A DNA stretch of 64,000 nt from assembly GCF_001417965.1 (NCBI RefSeq), contig NW_018385098.1, positions 1,112,384 to 1,176,383 of the forward strand, written 5' to 3'. Each line of letters starts with the position of its first letter. Positions within the stretch are counted from its first letter, which is position 1. The stretch comes from Exaiptasia diaphana. Lineage: Eukaryota > Cnidaria > Anthozoa > Actiniaria > Aiptasiidae. Below, piece by piece: positions 37,601 through 48,129 of the stretch. A program made the position numbers and the translations under genes. The notes under the pieces were generated by a model that searched no databases, was not told the DNA's origin, and was given only the letters and a program-made list of their open reading frames with translations.

Positions 37601-40600
37601 AAACATTTCATCGAAACCCACAAATACGGTACTTCAAACTAATTGAAATGCTATAAAATACAGTTCAGTATGCTCAGTTTAGTTAGTTTTATTTGTTAAG
37701 AAACACGAATAACGTAGCAGCTCCTTCGGGATTCCTTTGTAACGGTCATCTTGGACGCTGGTCAGCGGCTTACCTGGCTCCTAGAAATAGACAGGAAGCC
37801 CATGACTCTTAGCGATACCTATATGTAGAAGACCACCGGTGATAGTAATGTTTGTCTTGCTTTTCGGACACTCTCTACCTTCACCTTCTCTGTTTGATTC
37901 TCTAATATAAAAACGTTCGGAGGCCAATCAGAACATCACAATCTTCAGCCAATCAGAGCGCACCTTACATCTCAAACATGTTTATGTAAAAACAGATGTA
38001 GATACTATATTCAGCCAATCAAAAAGCTCTTTTTGTATTTTATAAAACAGAGTAAAGCTATCAGACCCAGACGAAGATGATGAAAACAACTACTGTTCCA
38101 TGGTTATTAACCTTATGAGAAAAGACAAGAAAAGACTACGTAGAGATGCACCCATTGGCTTTGCAGTGTATAAAGTACGATAGAAACATTTAAGTTCTTT
38201 TGTTCAGATTTAAACAGCCGGTTGGTTGGTTGTTGGGCTGGTTGGTTGCTTGGTTGATTGGTTGCATGATTGGTTGCTTGGTTACTTGGTTGCTTGGTTA
38301 CTTGGTTGCTTGGTTGCATGATTGCATGATTGCATGATTGGTTGCTTGGTTACGTGATTGAATGATTGCTTGGCAGCTTGATTACTTGGTTGCTTGGTTT
38401 CATGATTGATTGCTTGGTTACTTGACTGCTTGGTTGAATGATTGCTTGGCAGCTTGGTTACTTGGTTGCTTGGTTTCATGATTGGTTGCTTGGTTACTTG
38501 ACTGCTTGCCTGAATGATTGCCTGGCAGCTTGGTTACTTGGTTGGGTGGTTGCATGATTGCTTGGTTGGTTGCATGATTGCTTGGTTGGTTGCATGATTG
38601 CTTGGTTGGTTGCATGATTGCTTGGTTGAATGGTTGTTTGCTTGGTTGTTTGCATTGTTGGTTGACTGAACGGTTGGTTGGTTGCTTGCTTGCTTGTTTG
38701 CATGATTGGTTGGTTAGTTGCTTGATCAGCTGGTTGCTGGATTTCAGTACATGATATTTTATGTCTAAGTTTTTTATGACTTTGCTCTTAACCAGGTACC
38801 AAACGGTCTTGGTAAAAACGAGCGATTAACGCGGCAGTTCTTCGAGAATAATCATGCTGTTGCTAAAACCAACATGTTTACAAAAGAAAGAGAGATAACA
38901 CTTCGCTGCACCCTTCCACCTGGAGATTACGCCATTATTCCTTCAACATACGAGGCTAACACAAAAGCTGATTTCATACTACGAATATTTTCAGAGAAAT
39001 TCCATGAAACAAGGTAACACAGTGTCATATATAACTCTATACAATGATGACATGACGAAAAGTGAATTTCTTGGCAGTTCGCTGTGTAGACTTAGAGCTA
39101 TTAGAGTAAATCCATCATACAGTCACGGCAAATAGTTGAATCTCTCGAAAGCGGACACCCTGGAAAACGGAAAAATCTTCCTTCCTATGAGATAGTGTGA
39201 ATACAGTGTTTGTATGGATGAAATAAAAAGATTAAAAAAATGGGATTTGTGGAATCTGTCCATAACCAATGCTATCTGCTTGTAACAACGCTATCTTTAT
39301 ACGAGCGCGTGTACATTCGACTTTAATACCTCTGAATTACAGGATTACGCTTAATGGAATTTTTTTATTGCTTGTGCAAAATGTATTTGCTGGACAGCCA
39401 TTAAACTCGTGTTGCTTGCATTGCTTATAATCTAATTTCTCTTTGTTTTCTAGAGAGATTGACGAGAGAACAGAACTTCTTGGCCCTCCCAGAGTATGTA
39501 GTCTGCATCTATCTTTAACTCTTCCAATTAGTTCCCAGCGCCATCTTGGAAAAGTAGCCCAGCTTGGGCTATCTATTACTGCAGGCTCAGGCTGTGACTC
39601 ATTTTGATGCAGCAAAGACTTGATTACCTTTCAAGATGGCGCTTGAAGCTGTTAAATGGAGTCTACGACATCTGTTCAAAATCTCATAATCACAGTAATT
39701 CCCCTTAATAACACATAATTAATGCCATTTACACATTAATTCAATCTAATAATATTTGCCAAGAATACATAACATTATTATTTGTTTGAGTAAAAGGATG
39801 CTTTATTGCAGCCAAAATTACCAAACTTCGACAGACAAAGATTCGATAAAACATACAAAAAGTTTTTCCACGACAATACAGGCGAGGTAAGCTTCAACTA
39901 TTACTTATTTCATGAGTGAAGGTGACAACACTGCCTACAAGCAACAACACTGAACAACGACCACCACAGCATGTACAACGACAACAACAACAACCATTAC
40001 AGCATGTACAACGACAACAACAACTATCACAGCATGTACAACGACAACAACAACAACCATCACAGCATGTACAGTGAAAACGACAACAACCATCACAACA
40101 TGTACAACGACAACAACAACAACTACCATCACAGCATGTACAACGACAACAACAACAACAACCATCACAGCATGTACAACGACAACAACAACAGCAACAA
40201 CCATGATCACAGCATGTACAACGACAACAACAGCAACAACCATCACAGCATGTACAACGACAACAACAACAACAACCATCACAGATGTACAGTAAAAACG
40301 ACAACAACGACCATCACAGCACGTACAACGACAACAGCAACAACTATCGCAGCTTGTACTGACGATGACAACAACAACTACCATCACAGCATGTACAACT
40401 ACAACAACAGCAATAAGAATTAGCAATTAAGAACAAAAGCACTTCGATATCGGAGATGCATGGGAGACTGAGAACTAAGCTTTGATAAACAAAGCAATAC
40501 GGGAAGCAACATCAACAATACATTTCACTTTTATTCTAGGATGCAACTGCTGACCAGCACGACCTGCAGCATCTTCTCAACGAGGCATTCGGGCATGGTA

Positions 40601-43211
40601 AACATATTCAAGTGTTCATATTTCATTCAATGGTCAAATGCTTCCAAATTTTGCATGATATGTAACTTACCATTATTGTTTCTTTATAACAGATAACAAA
40701 TATGTAATGTTTAGTTTAGAAACTTCTAGGTAAGTCCATGTTTTATAGATCTAAGACGTTTATTATGCTAGGATTCTGCAGAAATAGAGTTGTATCTGAC
40801 TTATCCCGAATCGACTCTCTTGTATTTTGGAAAGCCACACACCTTCCTTTTTCTCCCCTTCCCTTGATACTTTGCGAGAAAGCCGATCGAGTGCAAAAGC
40901 CCGAGTGCGAATGGGAAGGAGTTTACTCTAGGAACGTCAAAACATAAAGATATATAGCTAAATAAACAAGCTAACATCTTTCTCTATTTTTGAAACAGGA
41001 GTCTAATAACGATGTTCGACGTATCCTTTCAAGGGAATATTACTATTTATCTAATAGGCAATGTACAGGAACGCCATTTAGTGAAACAAAGCATGATGGG
41101 AGTTGAAGTCCTTGCTAAAACAGTCCATCTAAGCTGTTTTTGTTTTTTCGTTGCAAAATAGGTGTGCCGTGTCTGTAAGGAAAGTATAAAAACGGGCGTT
41201 TAAAGGAGATTCATGATCAGTTAGAGGCTTTAAAAAGTGCGAGGACTACAACTAACTTCATGCATTGTTGTACAAAATGGCGTCGCTGTATTGTTTATAT
41301 CAATAAGCAGTTTATCTATAAGCGTATCGAGTCATATCATTGTGATATAAATGGTTCACTGGTCTATAAACCGAGATGTTATAGCATACTCAAAACACTT
41401 GTAACGAGAAGACCACTTTTTCCAGAAGGTTTGAACGTGGGCTATGGAGGCTGGAGGGGGCTACTACCAACACGTGCACGGGCGCATAACATTTTCCCGC
41501 CTTTTAATTTTCTTCTGCTAAGCTATTATACCTTAACGATATACCAAGAACAATGATAATGGTTCCGTTGAGTATGAAGAATTCGTCGAGATCTTCCGGA
41601 TGATCAAGGTTTGGAAGGTTAGTCTGTAATGATGTGACCCCACTGTTCAAGTGGAATCCGGAATCCGGAATACGAAAAATGTTTCATTCTGGAATCCGGA
41701 ATCCCCGGAATCCAGGAACGCTCCGGATTTTGTGTTATGAGACTCCAGCAATCATTATAAATTCTTTTTTCTTTGCTTCTAGAGACATTTTCAGTATTAC
41801 GACAGAGACACAAGTGGTGATATGGATATATTTGAAATGCGAGACGCGCTGAAAGGACTGAGTAAGCTCTTTGATATTAATGGAAACAATTTATCCTTTG
41901 GCCCTCCACTCTCAGGGACTTGAGAAACGAGCCAAAAAATCAAAAAAAGTTATTTATTTCTCCCCCAAATGAAATACATAACACCCCCTTTCCCCTCTCC
42001 CCCCTCCCACCTGTGAATTTATTTATTTTAGTATTCGCGAATAAAGAGTTGTCGCAAATAGTGGCACGCTTTTCTTGATATGTTTTCCACAGTTGATCGA
42101 ATAAGTGTTTGGCCAAAAAGCACAAAATCTGACACCATTGATTTTTCAGTTTCAAATTAAAACTTCAAGTTAATTTTAGATGTTGCCCCCCCCCCCTTTA
42201 AGCACATAAAATTAGATTTTGCCTCCCCCTCTGGATTCTCAATCCCCCCTCCTGATAAATATTGCGAAGTCCCTTATATTAATGTCATTATTTGTATCTC
42301 TATTTAGATTTTTTACTCAGTAATCGCGCTTTAGAGGGTGCCTGCTCAAGATACCAAAACAAACGAGGTGTTCTGTCTTTTGATATGTTTGTACAGGTCA
42401 ACGTTAGACTCATTTTAATATTTGGTAAGTTTAACAAAGAGTTTGAAAAGGTTGTTGTCGCAGGCTGTAGTATTTCGTGCCGGGTGTGTGGTAGATCACA
42501 AATATTATTTTAATCCGGCATGCTAACAAAAGCACTGTTTTGGCTTTCAAGTTATACAAGAATGTTTATGGTTAGAGCATACTGAAAAAGGAACAAAACT
42601 CGTATAAATTTATTGCTTTAGTGCAAACATACATGACGCCGTACAAGCAGCCATCTTGCTCCGTTTTGACCGAAAAAGACTGGTTATAATTAAATGCATG
42701 ATGGAAAGTAATGCGGTCGAACGGGGAGGGACTTTCTTTTTGTCATCACAGAAAGCCCGTAAGGTTATTGATAATACATGTTTTTTCAAGTTTTGTAGGT
42801 AATAGTGACCAACATTCATTGCTGATATTGTCTATATTGCAATTATGTCTCGTGATAGATTAATATGTAACCTCTTTTTCCTCAACAGAAGCATTTCTAC
42901 GACGATCGCGAGCGAGTGGAATTGCTAGATTCAATATGGACGACGTAAGTTGTTCCCTGATCAAAAGAATTTTGTTTTCCACTTCCTCCCATTTTTTTCA
43001 ATAGCGTTCCGTAATTACACTTTATAGTCTTTTCCTTCCATCCTTTTCGTCCTTTGTTTTCTCTCATCGTATTTCCATTTCCATTTCCCTTTCGTTCGTT
43101 CCTTTGCTTCAGTTCACTACTTAATATTTTGTCTCCTGCAGCTTTTCCACCACACAATTTCAACAATTTTTTCTTTATCTGCAGCTAATGAAAACAACGC
43201 TGTGCATCTAA
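34677..43211 (+). CDS. Classical calpain B (paralogue, divergent from calpain A)
   Basis: Ca2+-dependent cysteine protease. Nineteen exons: 34677-34838, 35066-35391, 36095-36263, 36609-36689, 37058-37158, 37235-37312, 37440-37628, 38051-38174, 38796-39013, 39454-39493, 39812-39886, 40540-40597, 40693-40729, 40999-41020, 41549-41617, 41783-41861, 42308-42424, 42889-42944, 43185-43211. They total 2028 nt, 675 aa. Gln74, Cys80 (QGRLENCWFLSS), His237 (GHSYSIT) and Asn265 (LRNPWGEG) preserve the triad, though GDCW reads ENCW. C2L is about 306-483 and the penta-EF-hand domain 497-675, with the best loop DRDTSGDMDIFE. The frame stays open to the splice acceptor at 34671. An upstream exon ending at 34312 (GTAAGT donor) offers an in-frame ATG at 34309, which would add three residues; 34677 is the conservative start. 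Two extra introns split what is one 117-nt exon in calpain A. AATAAA lies at 43360 and 43422. Last-exon choice rests on length match with calpain A. Confidence 0.93.
34877..34993 (+). repeat. Degenerate CCAACCACCCA short tandem repeat
   Basis: In the first coding intron of calpain B. C/A-rich tetramer-like repeats (CCAACCACC, CCACCCACTCACC) give a spurious Pro/Thr/Asn-rich extension of the preceding exon frame. Confidence 0.7.
35413..35890. repeat. Composite MITE with two sets of inverted repeats
   Basis: In calpain B intron 2. Outer ends near 35421-35446 and 35858-35883 (CCAGCGCATAAAATCTAT against its imperfect reverse complement) enclose an inner pair at 35445-35477 and 35731-35770 built on GGTAAAAGTACCGGGG and GATGCTCGTC. 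It is non-coding; the short open frame inside is not recognised. Confidence 0.55.
38215..38735 (+). repeat. GGTTGCTT/GGTTACTT minisatellite
   Basis: In calpain B intron 8. A degenerate tetramer-based array of TTGGTTGCTTGGTTACTTGG and TTGCATGATTGG units spans about 520 bp. Long Asn/Gln/Ser-rich reverse-strand frames are by-products of the repeat. Confidence 0.85.
39955..40425 (+). repeat. CAGCATGTACAACGACAACAAC minisatellite
   Basis: In calpain B intron 11. Units of about 27-39 bp consist of CATCACAGCATGTACAACGA plus variable ACA/ACAAC runs. All three forward frames and the reverse frames stay open, giving His/Asn/Tyr or Cys/Val-rich translations. It lies between well-defined exons, so it is intronic repeat and not coding. 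Confidence 0.85.
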
Positions 43212-45178
43212 ATGTTGCAATATCTCTCCGAACTGAATGACAGCAGTCGCCATCAAATCGGAGTTTTCCGATGGAGATCGCAGTGAGACGACAAATTCCG
43301 ATTGACTGCCGAGCACCGAGAATAGAGAGCATTGTAAATTTCAGTTCCATTTAGTATTGAATAAATGTAATATATGTAGTAACTATTTATATGAACAGTC
43401 CTGTATATTTATGGCTATTTCAATAAAGTCATGTAAATATCAAAAGTTAGATAGAAAGCTATTGAGTTTTATTGATCTCAACATGAAAAAATGTCAACAG
43501 GCCGGCTTAAAACTACGCCCTGGGATTAAAAAAATATGAATATTTATATTGTACCCAATGGAAGTTCAATTTCCCTATAACTCCTTGAATTATATCAGGG
43601 CACGAGTTCGATCTTTAGCGTCCCCCAAAAAATAAAAAAAAAAATAATCAAATTCTTCTGTATTGAGTAGGTTTTAAGACTTTTAATAATGGCGAGAAAA
43701 AAAATTTCGTTGATGTGACATTTTGTTAAATTTGCCCGATTGCTTGATGGCCAAGGACTACAAACTCGTTGTCTACTCGAAATCGTGGTCGAAGTAAATT
43801 GGTTAGACATTCAAGACCAATAAAGTTGTTAAAAACAATAGAAGTAGAAAATGCTAGATAGTAATAAGTAAATTAAATAAAAATTCAAAATATAAATTAG
43901 GTAAGTATCAGAGTACTTAGACGGCTTCCCGGCTGACGATCACGGTGTCGCGAGTTTCAAGTGAAAGCCGGTTACAGACGAACGGTCACACACGCAAACC
44001 CCTCATAGACACTCCACACAATTACTATGAACGTGTACTGCAGAGCACTGCAGTCATCAGGTACTGTAAACGAAGGGAATCTGCAATTGCGCAGCTTTTA
44101 TGCCATGTAGAAGTGCCCCTATTAGACTGTAATATAAAAATTAGGTAACACCTAATAGCGGAGCTCCAATACCAATATAGAAGCTGAAAATGATTATCTA
44201 GTACTGCTATTTCAAAGGTAGATGCTTTGTTCTAAGGAATGTGAGTTACAAACAGTTTTGTTGACATGCGAACAAATATTATAAAGAGTATGTTTATGAG
44301 AATTTAGTTTGTACTAATATTGACTTCGGTAGATTTTGTTCCGTAGGATGAAGTTTAATATTATAGTCTGTAAAGGTCAATTGATTTAAAAAGTAGTCTA
44401 CATAAGCTTACAATAATCGACATTGTTTGTTTCAATCGATGTTTGAACCCGGACTACTCGAACTTCACATATCACAGAAAACTGCATACAAAAATATATT
44501 TTTTACCTTCATTATCGAACTTCCGATAAATTATCGTTCAAAGGTCATCTTCAACAGAATCATACTTGTTTCAAGCATAGGTTTCAACAATTTATTAAGT
44601 CATTCAAGACTGTAAATACTTTGTTTTTAATCTCTCTCATTCTAACTGCTAGCATGGTCTTGGTTTCCAAATGTCCACACTTTTAGTCGACAAAAGAACT
44701 TCGCATAGATCCCTGCTTTTTCCCATATTGGTCCATATTATTGAAGTATTTCCAATAAAGTATCATCTCTTTCTTGTTGTCGAAATATCAAAGTAAAATC
44801 CTTTTTTCTAATCACTTTTAAGATGGGCCTAAATTGCTTTTCATCTTCGCAAATCGATTTCCCGGATGTGCGGACGCGTCGAAGTTATGACAAAATTGGC
44901 GGGAATATTTCTGTGCTGTTATTTCGCTCTTCTGTGGATTTTTTCCTTGTGATTAATTGTTCTAATATTATCAATATGTAATATAAATGTTTAAGGAAAA
45001 AATTTCGATTTTTCAACAAATATTTGGCGCTTTGTTTCCTTTTCGAGCGGAGTATGGGTTTCCTGTGGTGGTACACGGAATCCAGGACGGAAACGTACGT
45101 ACGCGCGGGATACCTGTGTCGGTCCATGAAAAATGGACTCGATGGTATACCATTTTTTCTTAGGTATGGTGCTCCGCT

Positions 45179-45201
45179 CGCGCGGGCCTTCGGCCCGCGC
45201 G
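45179..45201. repeat. GC-rich hairpin
   Basis: CGCGCGGGCC and GGCCCGCGCG form a 10-bp perfect stem with a short TTC loop, flanked by repeated GCTCCGCT. It stands out in AT-rich surroundings and probably belongs to a dispersed repeat. Confidence 0.5.
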
Positions 45202-45670
45202 GGAGCTCCGCTATAATGCAGGACCAGTCCACATGCACATTTTGTCTGAAATCTTCTGAAATTATGTTATGAGCAGGACAGGCAATGACGGATTCACACG
45301 TGTACGGGTTGAATCAAGTAGGAGGAACCTATGAGTTCCTGGGAAAAATATATCTGTTCTTATGTCCCAGCCAGCTGTAAGTCACAACTGGTTGCCAGCG
45401 AGAAATTCAGGAAGAAAGAACTCTCTAGGCAAGGACAATTTTTTCAGGAAAATTAAAATTAAAATTCCCACGAATAAAATCGTACAAGAACAGTTATTTA
45501 GAAGAACAGACCCCGTCGGGTCCTTCTGAATCAAGTTCCGCACACTTAAATCAGAGAATTGAATGAACATTAAAATACGTTTGGAGTAAGAAATCTGTAA
45601 AAAAAGACAACAAAAACAGCTCTGAAAAATTGTAAAAATTAGTGTCAGTTTGGTAAAAATATAAATTTAA

Positions 45671-45735
45671 CACCGTAAAAAAGTAGCTGAAACAACTTAC
45701 TGACGTTTCGGACGTAGCTTCGGAGTGGAAAAATG
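45671..45735 (-). repeat. Degenerate hammerhead-like repeat fragment
   Basis: The reverse strand reads CCGAAACGTCAGTAAG and TTGTTTCAGCTACTTTTTTA, close to the right half of the element at 3499-3609. It keeps a GAAAC-GTC core but has lost the CUGANGA box. A truncated relative of the same family is likely. Confidence 0.35.
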
Positions 45736-46712
45736 GAGTGTACGACTCAGCGAGTCTTAGAAACATTCCATCAATTAAACCAGCAGGTTTTGTGTCCTTC
45801 ATGTTTTTATTTTTATATTGGACTTGGCCTAGTACCAAACGAGTTTTGACATATTAGAAAAGCCTTATAAGTTGTAACAGAAGTTCCCTGGGGTTTTGAA
45901 GGTGAAAGACTTAACAAGGAGCACAAAAGGAACACTAACTACTTAATTCTTAGTTCTATATCTCTTCGCCCACGCACTGTTTTATGAGAAAAGAATGAAC
46001 AAAAATAACTCATATTCTATGCAAATTTTACAATTTTTGTAATTATTCAATATTCGGTTATTTTTGAATAAGAATTAGGATCATAAAAATCAAGAGTAAA
46101 CCTTTATTTCGAGCCCGGTCGCATATGAATCTTTCTAATTTCATCCAAATTTTTTCTTATCTACTCGAGCAAATAATCTTTTTCAATGCCACTTCACTGG
46201 TGTTAATTAAAAGCGACATTAACTAGGACACAAATTGGAATTTTAAGCTGATGATTGTTGGCCAAAAATTCAGCGGATGTAGGAAATAGGTTGGCCGTCG
46301 GGTCATACTTCCCTGGNGTCTAATCTTTGTTGTGTCTGACAAGTATGGGAAGTGGAGCCCGTCGTGTGCTCGACCTACCTAAAGTGGTTAGAGATGATTT
46401 CAATAAACAATGATTATATCTATAATTATTGTTTAAGATTATGGATCACTGAAGAATCATCCATGCAGATAGAATGTTTATTCCAGTTTCAATATAAAGC
46501 GTTCTTATTGGTCGAAAGACAATACAGCTGTTTATGTATACCTTTGCCGTAGCTTCGAACACGACTTTGCATGTATATCAATGACCTTTGCCGATTCAGT
46601 TGTTTACCTTGGGTGAGAAGAGTTTTATTTCGCTTTAAGTGTAAGATCGGTGCGGGTCTAGGAGATTGTGTCACTGACTCTGCTTCAACGTTATAAGCCG
46701 ATATCAAAAACT

Positions 46713-47078
46713 ATGTCCTCAATTGACGATCCAAGGAATCAAACTAGCTCAGATTTAAAGATCAAAGAGAATGAGGAGCTGCAACAACATAAGAAAAGTT
46801 CACCCGAAAAAAGTGACAGCGAGAAAGAAGAGCAACAAGAAAACGATGTTTTTCCAGAAGTGGGTCGTCGCATGACGCTGGAAGAACGCGCAAAAGACCT
46901 TGAAATAGGATTGCAATGGATACGAAAAGAATTGAGTGAAATGAAAGCACAAGATCGAACTCTTACTAAGGAGGTGGGCGGTTTGAGGAGAAAAGTTCAA
47001 CAGATAAGCGATCTTATCGAGCCAGAGAAGCGAGATACAGACGAACATCAACCAGCGGCTGAAGCAAAATTAACTTGA
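46713..47078 (+). CDS. Small intronless coiled-coil protein, FAM167-like
   Basis: A 121-aa protein from the ATG at 46713. Residues 1-60 are polar and charged (KSSPEKSDSEKEEQQEN), probably disordered. Residues 65-110 form a heptad-rich helix with LQWIRKELSEMKAQDRTL, which resembles the LEW(L/I)RKEL-EM--QD--L signature of vertebrate FAM167A/B (DUF3259), a family of poorly known function. A longer frame starts upstream only by a GTG. A TATA-like AATATAAAG lies near 46490 and AATAAA at 47366. The gene has no introns, unlike its neighbours, so a retrocopy is possible, but the frame is intact. The family call rests on one motif. Confidence 0.6.
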   Translation: MSSIDDPRNQTSSDLKIKENEELQQHKKSSPEKSDSEKEEQQENDVFPEVGRRMTLEERAKDLEIGLQWIRKELSEMKAQDRTLTKEVGGLRRKVQQISDLIEPEKRDTDEHQPAAEAKLT

Positions 47079-48129
47079 AGGGACAACTACGTGTAGATAT
47101 TGAGTAATGTATTCACAAACGCAAACGAAAATATATGTAAATGATCTGATCAAAAAACAATGCGAAAACAGAATAAGACACGATAATTCTAGGTATTTAG
47201 TACATCATATCTTAAATGATGTTTATCTCTGTTTAAATCTCTCTTATATAGCAGAGCGCTGCGGCGTGATCTTTATAAGCATTCCACTTATTAAATCAAC
47301 AATTATCATTCACACTTAGAAATTAGGCAAGTATAATTTTTGAAACTACAAAATTTAAAATTATAAATAAAGAAATAAAACTAGTACTGTATATCTAAAA
47401 AAATAATAATAAAAGACTATCAATACTTTTTCAGAATTTCACTTTGTTAATTGCGGCTAAATTTAATGAGAGAGAAGCTTCACGTACTAGTGCTTTCAAG
47501 TGCTTCACTGTGATAATAAAAACAAATTGTTCAAAAGGTTACCGATGAACAATATAACTCAAAAGGTGCAAAAGGTGAATGCTGTTTTTCCTTCAAGATG
47601 CTCATGTCAGGCAATGATACAAGAAACGTTTAGTACTTTATATTACTGTAAATCTGGACGAGAAATAGCGCTTGCAGGGGATGAGCGCATTCACCCCACA
47701 GGGGAAATTATACTCTATCATTAAGATAATTGATTAATTAATGCTGTTATTCTCTAAAGCGGCGAGAAGGAATTCGAGTTGAGTTGAGTTGAGTGCAACA
47801 ACCGAGTCAACTTTTCATGATCTAGGAACAAACTTCTCGTCTTTAGGTCTTCATAAAAAATATTTCTAGGTTCAAAAACGCATGAAGGTTTGTCTAAATA
47901 AGAAAGCTTGTAAAAATGTTGCCATTGAAATTGCTCCCAAACAGTTAAAGGCTTTCTTTCACATCGCTCACGGATTAAAAGATCACACCCTACCCATAAA
48001 ACATAATTATATCAAAATGACCTATTAGTTTATTTTTATTATATATCGCTAATTGTTCCAAATATTGGAAGTAAGTTTAAAAAATTATTATTAATATTAT
48101 TGATATTAATTTGATATCTATTTCTTCAT
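47079..48129. other. Intergenic between FAM167-like gene and GNPAT 3' end
   Basis: AT-rich sequence with AATAAA at 47366 for the plus-strand gene. The 47500-47724 open frame has no recognisable similarity. The genes converge here, so both 3'UTRs lie within it. Confidence 0.5.

Larger units (their letters stand above)
43212..46712. other. Intergenic region between calpain B and the FAM167-like gene
   Basis: Begins with the calpain B 3'UTR. It then holds an unannotated AT-rich stretch, the GC hairpin at 45179-45201 and the hammerhead-like remnant at 45671-45735. TTCAATATAAAGCG near 46488 beside CTTATTGGTCG is a plausible TATA/CCAAT-type promoter for the next gene. No other gene was recognised. 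Confidence 0.5.

Noticed and set aside
38113-38703. Asn/Gln/Ser-rich reverse-strand proteins
   Set aside because: By-products of the GGTTGCTT tandem repeat.
39894-40426. Cys- and Val-rich or Asn/His/Tyr-rich proteins
   Set aside because: Frames across a minisatellite inside a calpain intron flanked by good splice sites; no start, domain or composition expected of a gene.
43141-43184. Earlier acceptor for the last calpain B exon
   Set aside because: It would add an unrelated tail; the acceptor at 43184 gives an 8-residue end of the same length and phase as in calpain A.
47500-47724. 74-aa plus-strand frame
   Set aside because: No similarity recognised; lies in the 3' spacer between convergent genes.
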